A stretch of 38,875 nucleotides of DNA from an uncultured Bacteroidales bacterium. Lineage in GTDB: Bacteria > Bacteroidota > Bacteroidia > Bacteroidales > Bacteroidaceae. This document shows, piece by piece, positions 1 to 8,031 of the stretch (positions within the stretch are counted from its first letter, which is position 1; each line of letters begins with the position of its first letter). Location: assembly GCA_902788315.1 (NCBI GenBank), contig CADAJS010000029.1, positions 1-38,875 of the forward strand, read 5' to 3'. The notes below the pieces were generated by a model. That model had not been told where the DNA came from. It ran no database searches and saw only the letters and a list, made by a program, of their open reading frames with translations. The translations under genes were made by a program, and so were the position numbers.

Positions 1-19
1 AAGATTGAACGATTCGGGC

Positions 20-107
20 TCGAAGGAAAACTTGCGCCACAACTGCACAACAATTGTCAGAGTACTGCACAACAATTGTTCCGCAGTTGCCCAGCAAAGA
101 CCCGTCC
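20..107. repeat. 22-bp-period tandem repeat (array a)
   Basis: The 16-mer actgcacaacaattgt occurs at 42-57 and again at 64-79, exactly 22 bp apart. A degenerate third unit (gttgcccagcaa) begins at 86, again in 22-bp register. The core acaattgt is a perfect palindrome. The period matches other arrays in this window although the sequence does not. Confidence 0.6.
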
Positions 108-346
108 GCTTATGTGTATCTCGTGGCGGTCTAAGATACTTCCGCTCAGATGTACAAGACTAAAAAAGATCTCTATTATTTTGCATATATCTCGCTAAAT
201 CGTATCTCTGCACTAAAGAAAAGCTCATTTCTTTATCCCTACTGGCTTATATATTGCGTTTTTTATGTAAATTTGCACACAACTTGCACTTGCTGGTTGA
301 CTCTATAATGGACTCAATGAATACTCAATGAATTATATGTATTAGA

Positions 347-358
347 CCAAATATTTGG
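347..358. promoter_or_regulatory. Perfect 12-bp palindrome, possible operator
   Basis: CCAAATATTTGG is its own reverse complement and lies 140 bp upstream of the putative immunity gene. A regulator-binding role is inferred only from symmetry and position; AT-rich palindromes also arise by chance. Confidence 0.25.
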
Positions 359-497
359 ATGAAGTTTATTTTTTCCTAAGGGAACAGAGCGAGTTCTTTG
401 ACTAAGGGAAAAGATATACAAATAAATGATCAGAGACTTGAAAGTGGCTATGAATCACGATATATAATAATTTAGTTCACCAACTAAAAAATAAGAT

Positions 498-1025
498 ATG
501 AAATACTATAGACTGATACCAAATGGCAACGACAAGGAGGGAGGCTTATTATATCCACCTCAAGAGTGGCCATATCCAATAGCACGCGATGCCGTGGAGG
601 TAGAAAATTGGCAAAACTTAAAGGTTGAATTAAAAGAGGGGATATTTTGCCCATTTCACTTCTGTGTAGGAGGTGCAAATATGATCAGTGAAGAACTGAA
701 GAACTTATTTAAATCTTTTATTGGTGAGAATGATAATATAGAATTTCTACCCGTAACTGCTATAAGCAAGGAATACGGCAATAAGCAATACTACATCATG
801 CATTTCAAGATTATTTACGATGTAATAGACAAAGGAAACACTCTTTATGTGCCTGGTACCAAATATATAATTAAGGTTCGAATTGATCAGAGCAAAGCAA
901 AGGGCCTAAAGGTCTTTAATTCACAACCCTCGATTAATGATGTGATTATTTCGGAGGATGTTTATCAGGCTATTAGACATAATAAGTATGATTTAGGGCT
1001 GGATTTTTTGCTTGTTGGTTATTAG
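498..1025 (+). CDS. Imm11-like (DUF1629/MXAN_0049-type) putative immunity protein
   Basis: 175 aa, no signal peptide or membrane segment, so cytoplasmic. The order of features resembles the Imm11/DUF1629 family: an N-terminal MKYYRL strand, a middle ISEELKNLF helix (residues about 63-71), then EFLPV and a YYIMHF strand before an Asp-rich segment. Proteins of this family are predicted antidotes of polymorphic or contact-dependent toxins. The assignment comes from pattern memory, not a search. The gene is AT-rich compared with the rest of the window and is followed after 53 bp by another small AT-rich ORF, as expected of a transferred toxin-immunity cassette. No toxin gene is present here; it could lie beyond the left edge. 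Confidence 0.55.
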   Translation: MKYYRLIPNGNDKEGGLLYPPQEWPYPIARDAVEVENWQNLKVELKEGIFCPFHFCVGGANMISEELKNLFKSFIGENDNIEFLPVTAISKEYGNKQYYIMHFKIIYDVIDKGNTLYVPGTKYIIKVRIDQSKAKGLKVFNSQPSINDVIISEDVYQAIRHNKYDLGLDFLLVGY

Positions 1026-1078
1026 ATTATTAGAGTCTGAGTCCACTTTTTTAAATTGACTTGATTAGATTATAAATA

Positions 1079-1435
1079 ATGGAAGAGAAAATACATACTT
1101 GGCTTAACCATATAGAATGTGAGGCGGTTATCCCTCAATACATTATAGTCCTATACTTCGGTTTGTATGAAACAGAGAAGGGGTATTGTATATATCTCGT
1201 AGGATCAAAAGAATACAATGAAAAAGATGATGTCTGGGCTGAAGAAACGGAGAACCTCCCTTGTGACTTTTTTCTTGAGATTGAATCCATGGATGACTGG
1301 AGAACATTTCAAAATCAAATCGAGTGTATTATAAGAGAAGAGGTAAGCCGAAGAAGAAAGAGCGTATCTTCGCCATTTTATGATAAGATTATAACCATTG
1401 GATTCGATGATGGCTCTATTACAAAAATATCATAA
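1079..1435 (+). CDS. Small hypothetical protein, possible second immunity-type gene
   Basis: 118 aa, acidic, rich in Glu, Trp and Tyr, with no signal peptide or membrane helix. I do not recognise a family. A hydrophobic strand near residues 20-30 (YIIVLYFGLY), an acidic loop (residues 45-60) and a C-terminal ITIGFDDGSITKI strand are visible. It follows the Imm11-like gene in the same direction with matching AT-rich codon use, so the two were probably acquired together. Small acidic cytoplasmic proteins in such places are often immunity proteins, but that is inference from context only. Confidence 0.45.
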   Translation: MEEKIHTWLNHIECEAVIPQYIIVLYFGLYETEKGYCIYLVGSKEYNEKDDVWAEETENLPCDFFLEIESMDDWRTFQNQIECIIREEVSRRRKSVSSPFYDKIITIGFDDGSITKIS

Positions 1436-1489
1436 ATACTTGGCTGTCTGCTTCGATGTGGCACATATAGTAGACGAATAATATATTTA

Positions 1490-1717
1490 GAGGTATGGCT
1501 CGGCGAGAACTCCGGCAAGACCGTCTACCGCTCGAACAAGGACGAGATGGCACAGAGGCTTGTCAAGATAGGCCTTTACATATATGCCGTACTCAAGCGC
1601 CTGCGGGACGATGCCCCTGGCTATGACCTGCTTCACCGTGTATTCCACGACCAGTATGTGGTGGCGAAAGGCAATGTCGAGCTTCGTGACAAGCACAAGA
1701 TATCGAGCGACGGGTAA
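1490..1717 (+). pseudogene. Internal fragment of an IS1182-like transposase
   Basis: An open stretch of about 75 codons ends at the TAA at 1715-1717 and has no plausible start. It contains GENSGKTVYRSNKDEMAQ, then LLHRVFHDQYVV, then LRDKHKISSDG before the stop. The last part resembles the segment preceding the 'VQSPHDTD' region of IS1182-type DDE transposases; here it stops instead. Composition switches from AT-rich to GC-rich right at its left edge (about 1490), so the AT-rich cassette may have inserted into or beside an old IS copy. Terminal inverted repeats and the other catalytic regions are absent. The family assignment is moderately uncertain. Confidence 0.5.
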
Positions 1718-1760
1718 TCTCGAAAAGATGTCGCACAGATGTTATGGTTTTATTTGCGGA

Positions 1761-1848
1761 GGGACGTGGAGCCGGGTGAAGAGGGAGATGGAGCCGACTG
1801 CAAAGGGAGATGGAGCCGGGTGCAGAGGGAGATGGAGCCGGCTGGATA
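1761..1848. repeat. Four 22-bp tandem units (array b)
   Basis: Units begin at 1761, 1783, 1805 and 1827. Each starts gggagatggagccg (gggacgtggagccg in the first) and ends in a variable 8-bp tail. There is no start codon or ribosome site that would make this a gene; it lies in the 680-bp gap between the transposase remnant and the PfkB gene. Confidence 0.8.
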
Positions 1849-1856
1849 AGGAAAAC

Positions 1857-1944
1857 GCCTCGGGGCGGACGGTTGGACGGCTCGGGGCGTCTATTCGGAC
1901 GGCCTGAGGCGTCTAACCGGACGGCCCGGGGCGTCTGAAGTCGA
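1857..1944. repeat. Four 22-bp degenerate tandem units (array c)
   Basis: Units begin at 1857, 1879, 1901 and 1923, each close to ggctcggggcgtct followed by a variable tail that usually ends in cggac. Array c starts 8 bp after array b and has the same period but a different sequence. It is GC-rich and noncoding. Confidence 0.7.
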
Positions 1945-2066
1945 AATCTTTGCTCGCGGCATATACGATGCCGTTCAAAATCAGTTGCAAAGGTACGATT
2001 AAGCGAGTGCAAAAGCAAGGGAAAACGCGAGAATTTTTTTCTTCGCTTTGTCGAGTGGCAGTACTT

Positions 2067-2176
2067 CTACGTCTCATCTACGTCTCATCTACGTCTCATC
2101 TACGTCTCATCTACGTCTCATCTACGTCTCATCTACGTCCCATCTACGTCTCTTCTACGTCTCATCTACGTCTCAT
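2067..2176. repeat. Ten 11-bp tandem units (array d)
   Basis: The unit ctacgtctcat is repeated ten times without interruption. Units 7 (ctacgtcccat) and 8 (ctacgtctctt) each carry one substitution. Eleven is half of the 22-bp period of the neighbouring arrays and is not a multiple of three, so every frame reads the same 11-residue repeat without encoding a real protein. Confidence 0.9.
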
Positions 2177-2322
2177 CTTCGAGGGATCAACGTGGATGTG
2201 GGGCCTGCACTATGCCGTGGTATGCGAGATTTCCGCCCTTTCTGACATCCGCTCAAAATGTCATTATCATCATCGTGCGATTGACCGATTCGGGTCAGAC
2301 TGTCGAAGGCGGGAAATCGAAC

Positions 2323-2370
2323 AAGCCATGCAACGTGTGACGTCGGGTGGCGCAACGTGTTGCATGGCTT
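2323..2370 (-). terminator. Hairpin downstream of the sugar operon, also a 22-bp repeat pair
   Basis: A perfect 12-bp inverted repeat (aagccatgcaac at 2323-2334, gttgcatggctt at 2359-2370) lies 27 bp past the stop of the minus-strand PfkB gene, a typical terminator position, though the T-run is weak. Inside it gcaacgtgt occurs at 2330 and 2352, again 22 bp apart, and the second copy forms the near-palindrome gcaacgtgttgc. Confidence 0.45.
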
Positions 2371-2396
2371 GATGGTAGGCTTCGTGTCGGGAGCGG

Positions 2397-3596
2397 TCAG
2401 GCGCCGTTTCGTGTGGCTGTCTGCTCGAGATATTGGGCGTAGAGAGGTTGCAGGAGGCTCAGTTTTTCGCCACTGTTTTGTTCGAAATACGTGCCTCCAT
2501 AATAGAAGCATGCAAATCCGCCCGAGACAATGCCCCAGCGGGCTGCCTCTCGCAGGTCGATGACCTCACGTCCCTGGCTCAGCTGCCAGCACAGCGAGGC
2601 GATGGCTCCGCCGGCAAAGTTGTCGCCACAACCTGTGCTGTCGCCTTTCTCTCCCTGTTTCACACGGCGTGTGACGGCCTCGGAGACAGGCATTGTCGTG
2701 AGCTGCAGCTCGCTGAAAATGCTGTTTACGGCTTGCAGGTAAACGTCGCGTGCACCGTTGGTCACAAGCACGGCCTTGGTGCCCTGTGCGATGAAGAAGT
2801 TCATGGCCTCTGGAATTGTCGTGCATCCGCTTAGGCGAAGTGCTTCTTCGTGGTCAACGATAAGCAGGTCGGTAAGCCGATAGCTCTCATCGCTGCTTCC
2901 CAACGGCCAGCGCTGGCCTGGGGCGCGACGTTCGTTGAGCGAGTCGTAAACGGTGTTCACTACGGTGAGTGCGCCGTGGTCCTTGGCATGGCGTAGCATA
3001 GTGTCCAGTCCCTCATGGATGCGTGGAACGATGGCCGTACCGCCAAAGACGCATACGTCGGCCTCGTAGAACGACTCGTCGATGTCTGTCGGGAGATAGT
3101 TCCACGATGCGCCGATGGTGTTCACGAAGGTCCGTTCACCGTGGCCCCCGTCATAGTTCGGGTCGGAGAGTACCACGGTTGAGGCTGTTTCCTTGCCAGG
3201 CTCGATGCGATAGTGTGCGAGATTCACCGGCGTACGGCTCAGTGCTGCGGCCAGATGGCTGCCCACTTCGTCGTCACCCCGGCATCCGTAGAAGTCCACT
3301 TGGGCTGTCTCGCCCAGCAACTGTGCTGCGTGGATGAGCGCTACGATGCATGGTCCGCCGATGTTTTCCTTGTCCGGTAGGCGGCCGTCGGTAAGCGTGG
3401 GGAGCAGTTCGGCAAAGCGTTGTCCAGAGAAACGTTCCACCTCCTCCTCAAACTCCAGTTTGCCTGGCTCCAGTCCTCCGTCGCCCGATGTGCGACTTGT
3501 CACGCGCCGGAAGGCTTCGGAGCCGAAGTCGATGTGGTCATAGATGCGGTCCACCAGACAGCATCCGACCCCCGATACCTTTATCTTGCGTTCCAT
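2397..3596 (-). CDS. PfkB-family carbohydrate kinase
   Basis: 399 aa cytoplasmic sugar kinase of the ribokinase/PfkB fold. The C-terminal signature is at residues 318-330 (GDSTGCGDNFAGG); Asp325 is the expected catalytic base, and the usual Ala of the GAGD motif is Cys323. The N-terminal glycine pair is replaced by an IGGP segment at 79-82. The start at 3596 (MERKIKV) is chosen because the longer open frame would overlap the upstream isomerase gene. It is the last gene of a four-gene operon, 16 bp after the isomerase stop. From that context the likely substrate is a ketose such as fructose, but adenosine- or inosine-kinase-like members look similar and the exact sugar is not visible. Confidence 0.8.
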   Translation of the reverse strand: MERKIKVSGVGCCLVDRIYDHIDFGSEAFRRVTSRTSGDGGLEPGKLEFEEEVERFSGQRFAELLPTLTDGRLPDKENIGGPCIVALIHAAQLLGETAQVDFYGCRGDDEVGSHLAAALSRTPVNLAHYRIEPGKETASTVVLSDPNYDGGHGERTFVNTIGASWNYLPTDIDESFYEADVCVFGGTAIVPRIHEGLDTMLRHAKDHGALTVVNTVYDSLNERRAPGQRWPLGSSDESYRLTDLLIVDHEEALRLSGCTTIPEAMNFFIAQGTKAVLVTNGARDVYLQAVNSIFSELQLTTMPVSEAVTRRVKQGEKGDSTGCGDNFAGGAIASLCWQLSQGREVIDLREAARWGIVSGGFACFYYGGTYFEQNSGEKLSLLQPLYAQYLEQTATRNGA

Positions 3597-3612
3597 AGTC
3601 CGGGGGGGCATG

Positions 3613-4290
3613 TCAGGCGAGGAATTTGTCATAGTCGGAGCACAGCAGGTGGAGCGGTGCCTCGTCCTCGTCGATTTCCGGGAATCGTCCCACGGGTTCG
3701 AAGAAGCGGTTGTCCGACGTGTCGTCATTGCACTGGCTCACCTCGCCCACCATGACGGTGCCGCTGCCCTTTTCGCCATAGAAGCGATGATATAGGTATT
3801 GTTCCATGCAGATGCTCTGCCCCGGGTGGAGTATCACGCGTGCGCCCGGCTCAATCACGTGTTCGATGCCATCGATGCGGAAGTGTACGGGTGTCGATGC
3901 CATCTGCTCGTCTTTGTCTGCGTTGTACAGTTCGATGACCAGATTGCCGCCTCCACGGTTGATGATATCTTCCATCTTGGACCAGTGGAAGTGCATCGGC
4001 GTCTCCTGTTCCTCCTGCACGATCATGATTTTCTCTGCGTAGGGTTTCTTGTCCACGCCATATTTTCCGTTGCGCAGGGTGAAGAGGAAGAGTCCTCGAT
4101 GCAGGAAGTCGCCCGACCCAAAGTCGGTGATGTCCCAGCCCAGCATACGTTCGGTGATGTAATCCACCTGTCCTTGATGGGCTTTCCAGTCGTCCACACT
4201 CCATGCTGCCCACTCAGGCAACACGAACTGGCGCGATGCGAGGAACTTCTCGGCGTTGCGCATGATTTGATTGATTTCGCTGCGTTTCAT
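3613..4290 (-). CDS. D-lyxose ketol-isomerase-like protein (possible D-mannose isomerase)
   Basis: 225 aa, cupin-fold sugar isomerase of the DUF1498/D-lyxose isomerase family. The metal site is visible as MHFHWSKMED at 99-108 (His100, His102, Glu107) with a further His168 in YHRFYG. The family interconverts aldoses and ketoses with Mn2+; D-lyxose/D-xylulose is the name reaction and D-mannose/D-fructose is a known side or main activity. It starts 4 bp after the GH92 stop and ends 16 bp before the kinase, so translation is probably coupled. Sitting between a mannosidase-type enzyme and a ketose kinase, mannose to fructose is the more sensible role here (inference). Confidence 0.82.
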   Translation of the reverse strand: MKRSEINQIMRNAEKFLASRQFVLPEWAAWSVDDWKAHQGQVDYITERMLGWDITDFGSGDFLHRGLFLFTLRNGKYGVDKKPYAEKIMIVQEEQETPMHFHWSKMEDIINRGGGNLVIELYNADKDEQMASTPVHFRIDGIEHVIEPGARVILHPGQSICMEQYLYHRFYGEKGSGTVMVGEVSQCNDDTSDNRFFEPVGRFPEIDEDEAPLHLLCSDYDKFLA

Positions 4291-4294
4291 GATG

Positions 4295-6502
4295 TTATAG
4301 GTTGTTAATGTTTGATTTAGGTCGATCTTCTTCGTCGGCTCCCCATGCCTTGTTGGGCTTCGGGCCCATGTTGAATTCCAGAGTTCCTCCGGCGGTGATA
4401 TCTTCATGGGTAATCCATGTGCGAGTGTAGGGCTTGCCGTTCAGTGTGGCGCTCTGGATGAACTTGTTCTGCGGCGAGAGGTTGTGGGCCTGCAGGTTGA
4501 ATGTCTTGCCGTCAGGCAGATGGAGCGTGACGGAGTCAAAGAAGGGGCTGCCCAGGGCGTAGGTGGTCGTGCCTGGCGTGACGGGGAAGAATCCCATCAT
4601 GGTGAATACCACGAAGGAGGACATGCCTCCGCCGTCCTCGTCGCCCGGCATGCCCAGATAGGTGGCGGGGAAGTATGCATCGATGAGGGCGTGCAGGTAT
4701 TTCTGTGCCTTCCACGGGGCTCCTACGTAGTTGTAGATGTATGGGATGTGGAAGCAGGGCTCGTTGCCCATCTGGAACTGTCCCATAAGTCCCGTGGCAT
4801 CGGGCAGCACGTGATAGAAGTCGAACTTAGCGGTCCCGGGGCCTTCGTGGAACAGCTGATCCAGTTTCTGCTCAGCGGCAGCGGGTCCGCCCATCAGGGC
4901 GAAGAGCCCGTCGAAGTCGTGCTTCACGTCCCAGTTGAATATGTAGGCATTGTTTTCGGTATAGTACTGGCGTCCTGCGGTGTGCGGATCCATGGGCTCC
5001 ACCCATTCGCCGCGGCTGTCCTTGGGCCACATGAACCCGCGGTCTGGACGGTAAACGTTGCGGTAGAAGGCAGCTCGCTGCAGGAAGAGTTTCTCGTCAT
5101 CTTGACGTCCGAGGATGCGAGCCATCTTGGCGATAGCCCAGTCCGAATAGCTGTTGGCCGTGGTGATGGATACGGCCTGGCGGCGTTCCCAGCGGGTGTC
5201 CACCTGCGGAACTGTCTCCTCCTCGTCGGGCTGCAGGGCGGGGAAGTAGCCGTTCTCGTTGTAGAAATCGTCCAGTTCGGTGCGCGGACCGTTGGCCCAG
5301 GGGAGCAGCGTTGCATCGAGCGAGTTCTTGCGCAGTCCCTCATAGGCTTTCTCGAGGTCGAATCGCAGCCCCTTTGCCCATGCGTCGGCCATCCAGACGG
5401 CAGCGAAGTTGCCCGTCATTGCAGCCCATTCGCCGGTGGTAAGCGCAAAGGAGGGCATCGTGCCGCTCTGGGCATACATGGCAATGTAGGAGTTAATCTT
5501 GTCCACCTCCATCTCGGGGTTCAGCAGGATGTGGAGCGGCTCCAGGGCGATGTATGTGTCCCAAATCCAGTTGTCCACGTAGAAGGGTCTCTCGCTTTCG
5601 TGTACCTGATGGTCGTATGCGCTGTAGTGGCGGCCATATTCGTCAATGTTCACCATACGTTCCGAGCACCGGTAGAGGGCGGTGTAGAATGTGCGCCGGT
5701 GGTCGTCGCTTCCGCCTTTTACCTCGATCTGCCCAAGGCGGGCGTTCCATGCCTCTTCGGCCTGACGGCGGGTGCGGTCGAAGTCGAAGTCGGGAATCTC
5801 TCGCTCAAGGTTTGCTCGCGCTTGTTCCGTGCTGATGTACGACAGACCGTAGCGCATGTGCAGCTGGCGTCCGGCACTGGCCTCACCCGATGTGAGCATG
5901 AGCTGCTGTTCGTTGTTCAGCTGGTGGATGTCAGTCATGTCAGCATCAAACTCAGCATAGAGGTAAACCGTGAGGTTGCCCGTCTCGGCTGTGCCTGTCA
6001 GCACGCGGTTGGCCAGGCTGAAGCCTCCGGTTTTGGTGCGTGTGCGCAGGCGGATGGTGCGCAGTCCCTCGCCCTGATAGGTCAGGCGCATGATACCGCT
6101 GTGGCGCGAGGGGGTGAACTCGAGGTCCACGCCGTCGAGTTGGGCATGGTAGTAGTGGGGATGTGTCTCTTCATTGTTGCATACGCCTGGCTTGCCCCAG
6201 TTCTCTTCGGGCGTGGGCGTGCAAAAGGGCATGAAGGCATAGGCCCATAGTGTGCGGTGATTGACCATCTGGAGCGAGAAGTCGCCAATCCAGTCGTCGA
6301 GCATGCTGCTGCGCAGCGGCATGAAGCGCAGCATCTCGTTGGGCAGGTGGATGGTCTGGCGCGTGGTCTCCAGCAGGACGCTTACGCCACCGATGGTCGG
6401 GTCGGCATAGTCCACGGGCGATGGCTTCTCCTTACAACTATGACACAGCAGGCCAGCACTCAGGGCCAGCATTGCTGCAACACGATACGTCATTCTTTTC
6501 AT
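4295..6502 (-). CDS. GH92-family alpha-mannosidase-like lipoprotein
   Basis: 735 aa. The N-terminus (MKRMTYRVAAMLALSAG) is a signal peptide leading to Cys25 before KEKP, suggesting a lipoprotein exported to the periplasm or surface. The C-terminal catalytic region holds GMPGDEDGGGMSSF (about 618-630) followed by GFFPVTPG, the GH92 counterpart of the usual GNDDxGQMSAW block; the Asp pair and flanking Glu are kept but the spacing is of the 'GDEDGGG' subtype. GH92 enzymes are Ca2+-dependent exo-alpha-mannosidases acting on N-glycans or yeast mannan, and length fits the family. The start at 6502 is set by the signal peptide. The variant motif means the linkage, or even the sugar, could differ from mannose. 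Confidence 0.85.
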   Translation of the reverse strand: MKRMTYRVAAMLALSAGLLCHSCKEKPSPVDYADPTIGGVSVLLETTRQTIHLPNEMLRFMPLRSSMLDDWIGDFSLQMVNHRTLWAYAFMPFCTPTPEENWGKPGVCNNEETHPHYYHAQLDGVDLEFTPSRHSGIMRLTYQGEGLRTIRLRTRTKTGGFSLANRVLTGTAETGNLTVYLYAEFDADMTDIHQLNNEQQLMLTSGEASAGRQLHMRYGLSYISTEQARANLEREIPDFDFDRTRRQAEEAWNARLGQIEVKGGSDDHRRTFYTALYRCSERMVNIDEYGRHYSAYDHQVHESERPFYVDNWIWDTYIALEPLHILLNPEMEVDKINSYIAMYAQSGTMPSFALTTGEWAAMTGNFAAVWMADAWAKGLRFDLEKAYEGLRKNSLDATLLPWANGPRTELDDFYNENGYFPALQPDEEETVPQVDTRWERRQAVSITTANSYSDWAIAKMARILGRQDDEKLFLQRAAFYRNVYRPDRGFMWPKDSRGEWVEPMDPHTAGRQYYTENNAYIFNWDVKHDFDGLFALMGGPAAAEQKLDQLFHEGPGTAKFDFYHVLPDATGLMGQFQMGNEPCFHIPYIYNYVGAPWKAQKYLHALIDAYFPATYLGMPGDEDGGGMSSFVVFTMMGFFPVTPGTTTYALGSPFFDSVTLHLPDGKTFNLQAHNLSPQNKFIQSATLNGKPYTRTWITHEDITAGGTLEFNMGPKPNKAWGADEEDRPKSNINNL

Positions 6503-6545
6503 GGCACTCGGATGTCTTATTGTGCCCCCCCTGCAGGGGAGCGGG

Positions 6546-7379
6546 TTAAACTCTGGAATTACTCTCGAACAGGCGGATATGCTCGGCCACGACGTCGCGC
6601 GAGGCGTCAATCATCACCTGCTTCAGCGGGATGTATCCCACCTCTGGCTCTGTCTGCATGCGTTCCCGGATGGCTTTCATGATGCCGCGTTGGATGGCGG
6701 TGGCCACGTTGATCTTGCATATACCGTTATGGATGCAGGCCTTGAAGTCCTCCACGCTCGTACCGCTTCCGCCATGCAGTACCAGCGGGAGGCGGTTGGC
6801 CTCGTGAATCTCGATGAGGCGCTGGATGTTCAGCTGCGGGGTGTGCACGTAATGGCCGTGCAAGTTTCCGATGGCGATGGCCAGTGCGTCCACGCCGGTA
6901 GCTTCGATGAAGCGGACTGACTCTTCTACGTCGGTAAACACATCTGCGGTGTCCACTCCCGAGTCGCCCACGCGCCCCAGCTCGGCTTCCACGTCCACTC
7001 CGGCCGCCTTGGCCATGCGTGTTACCAGACGGGTGTTGTCCACGTTCTCGTCAAAAGGCAGTGCGGCACCGTCAAACATCACGGACGTGAAGCCCAGGCG
7101 GATGGCCTTCATGCATGTTTCAATACTCTGCCCGTGGTCCAGATGGACGCATACGGGCACGCTCGACAATTTTGCGGCGCGCAGGAAGAGGGGAGCCATC
7201 AACTCCAACGGAGCCTCGGGGAACTGCACCTCAGCCACTTGCAGGATGATGGGGGAACGCAAGTCTTCGGCAGCCTCTAAGGCTCCCATAACGTTCTCGA
7301 GACTCAGACAATTAAACGCGCCGACTGCGTAATGCCTCTCGTTGGCATCACGTAATATTTCACTTAATGTGCATAACAT
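6546..7379 (-). CDS. Class II fructose/tagatose-bisphosphate aldolase-like
   Basis: 277 aa cytoplasmic zinc aldolase of the FbaA/GatY/KbaY family, which cleaves ketose bisphosphates (or ketose-1-phosphates) to dihydroxyacetone phosphate and an aldehyde. Visible motifs: HLDHG at 79-83 (Asp81 base, His82 metal ligand), VEAELGRVG at 130-138, GNLHGHY at 171-177, LHGGSG at 201-206, and KINVAT at 222-227. It is the first gene of the operon, 43 bp before the GH92 start. A weak -7 box (TACCTTTA on the minus strand, 7391-7398) lies just upstream, but readthrough from the tRNA-Val promoter is also possible. Its compact GatY-like length differs from the longer housekeeping FBA, which fits a pathway-specific role. 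Confidence 0.85.
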   Translation of the reverse strand: MLCTLSEILRDANERHYAVGAFNCLSLENVMGALEAAEDLRSPIILQVAEVQFPEAPLELMAPLFLRAAKLSSVPVCVHLDHGQSIETCMKAIRLGFTSVMFDGAALPFDENVDNTRLVTRMAKAAGVDVEAELGRVGDSGVDTADVFTDVEESVRFIEATGVDALAIAIGNLHGHYVHTPQLNIQRLIEIHEANRLPLVLHGGSGTSVEDFKACIHNGICKINVATAIQRGIMKAIRERMQTEPEVGYIPLKQVMIDASRDVVAEHIRLFESNSRV

Positions 7380-7422
7380 AGGCTGGGAATTAAAGGTACG
7401 AATTGCTTTTTGCAGTGATAGG

Positions 7423-7497
7423 TAGGGACGATCGGGCTCGAACCGATGACCTCTGCAATGTGACTGCAGCGCTCTAAACCAACTGGGCTACGCCCCT
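7423..7497 (-). tRNA. tRNA-Val (anticodon CAC)
   Basis: On the minus strand the acceptor AGGGGCG pairs with CGTCCCT, with discriminator A and no encoded CCA. The D arm is GCCC..GAGC. The anticodon stem CTGCA/TGCAG encloses the 7-nt loop GTCACAT, giving anticodon CAC (valine). The T arm is ATCGG-TTCGAGC-CCGAT. It lies 43 bp upstream of the aldolase gene on the same strand. Confidence 0.85.
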
Positions 7498-7521
7498 ATA
7501 CTCTTTTAGCCTTTCGCTTTG

Positions 7522-7552
7522 CAAAGTTACGGATTTATTTTTGACTGGCAAG
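7522..7552 (-). promoter_or_regulatory. Promoter of tRNA-Val
   Basis: On the minus strand TAACTTTG (7522-7529) matches the Bacteroidota -7 consensus, with CTTG (7549-7552) 19 bp upstream as a near match to the -33 TTTG. It is placed 25 bp before the tRNA 5' end. Confidence 0.6.
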
Positions 7553-7560
7553 TCTTTTGC

Positions 7561-7630
7561 CGAAAAAAGTGCACTGAAGGGCGAAAAAAGTGCTTAAAAG
7601 AGTAGAAAGAACGTGGAAAGAACGTGGAAA
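7561..7630. repeat. 21- and 11-bp-period repeats (array h)
   Basis: cgaaaaaagtgc occurs at 7561 and 7582 (21 bp apart) and gaacgtggaaa at 7609 and 7620 (11 bp apart), inside the gene-free stretch between the divergent tRNA genes. The short period again equals about one or two helical turns. The rest of 7498-7773 shows no gene. Confidence 0.55.
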
Positions 7631-7773
7631 AAGATTCTTCGCCCCTCGCAGGAGTGTCTTTCTGGCCAGGGAACAAACCCTGTGTGTCGAGCCTTGTGAT
7701 ATTTTGTGGGGGGCACCTTGCTGCATTTTTTCCCTCGGATGTGACGCCCCATTGCAAAAAACGGAGTAAAAAG

Positions 7774-7804
7774 TTGGTGGAAACGGAAAAAGTATGTACC
7801 TTTG
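7774..7804 (+). promoter_or_regulatory. Promoter of tRNA-Lys
   Basis: TTG (7774-7776), a 20-bp spacer, then TACCTTTG (7797-7804): a near-consensus Bacteroidota promoter ending 35 bp before the tRNA. Confidence 0.75.
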
Positions 7805-7839
7805 CAGCCGCTAACGATGTTTCCCGTTAGCATTTGGCT

Positions 7840-7912
7840 GACTCGCTAGCTCAGTTGGTAGAGCATCGCACTTTTAATGCGGGGGTCTCGGGTTCGAACC
7901 CCGAGCGGGTTA
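7840..7912 (+). tRNA. tRNA-Lys (anticodon TTT)
   Basis: The acceptor GACTCGC pairs with GCGGGTT (two G-T pairs). The D arm is GCTC..GAGC, the anticodon stem TCGCA/TGCGG has loop CTTTTAA (anticodon TTT, lysine), and the T arm is CTCGG-GTTCGAA-CCCCGAG in the usual register. Discriminator A; CCA is not encoded in full (ACC). An intrinsic terminator follows directly. Confidence 0.93.
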
Positions 7913-7918
7913 CCGAAG

Positions 7919-7959
7919 GAGAGGGAGGACTGTTGCAGTCCTCCCTCTCGCTCTTTTTT
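7919..7959 (+). terminator. Intrinsic terminator of tRNA-Lys
   Basis: A perfect 13-bp stem (GAGAGGGAGGACT at 7919-7931, reverse complement at 7937-7949) with loop GTTGC, followed by gctc and six T residues. Confidence 0.92.
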
Positions 7960-8031
7960 GTGGCGGGGTTCTCGCCCGAGGGTTCTTTCATGCTATGCCT
8001 GAAAGCGCCTCTTGCCAGAGTCGAGCGCGAG

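Larger units (their letters stand above)
1..497. other. AT-rich gene-free leader region
   Basis: No convincing gene is visible. Two frames stay open from the window edge (frame 1 to the stop at 196-198), but neither gives a recognisable protein, so the tail of an upstream gene cannot be excluded. The region contains a 22-bp-period repeat (separate entry), a -7-like box TAAATTTG at 268-275 without a clear -33 partner, a perfect 12-bp palindrome at 347-358, and a short direct repeat ctcaatgaa near 313-333. Base composition from about 130 onward is much more AT-rich than the rest of the window. Confidence 0.5.

Noticed and set aside
1761..2176. CRISPR array
   Set aside because: Units are directly abutting with no unique spacers of constant length and no cas genes occur in the window.
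1950..2372. Open frames through the 11-bp array, encoding SSTSHLRLIYV-type repeats
   Set aside because: An 11-bp repeat reads the same peptide in every frame; there is no ribosome site, homology or codon bias, so these are by-products of the repeat.
4406..6250. 614-codon plus-strand open frame opposite the GH92 gene
   Set aside because: It is antisense to a clear GH92 reading frame with signal peptide and catalytic motifs; the frame is open only because of GC-rich codon bias, and its translation shows no family features.
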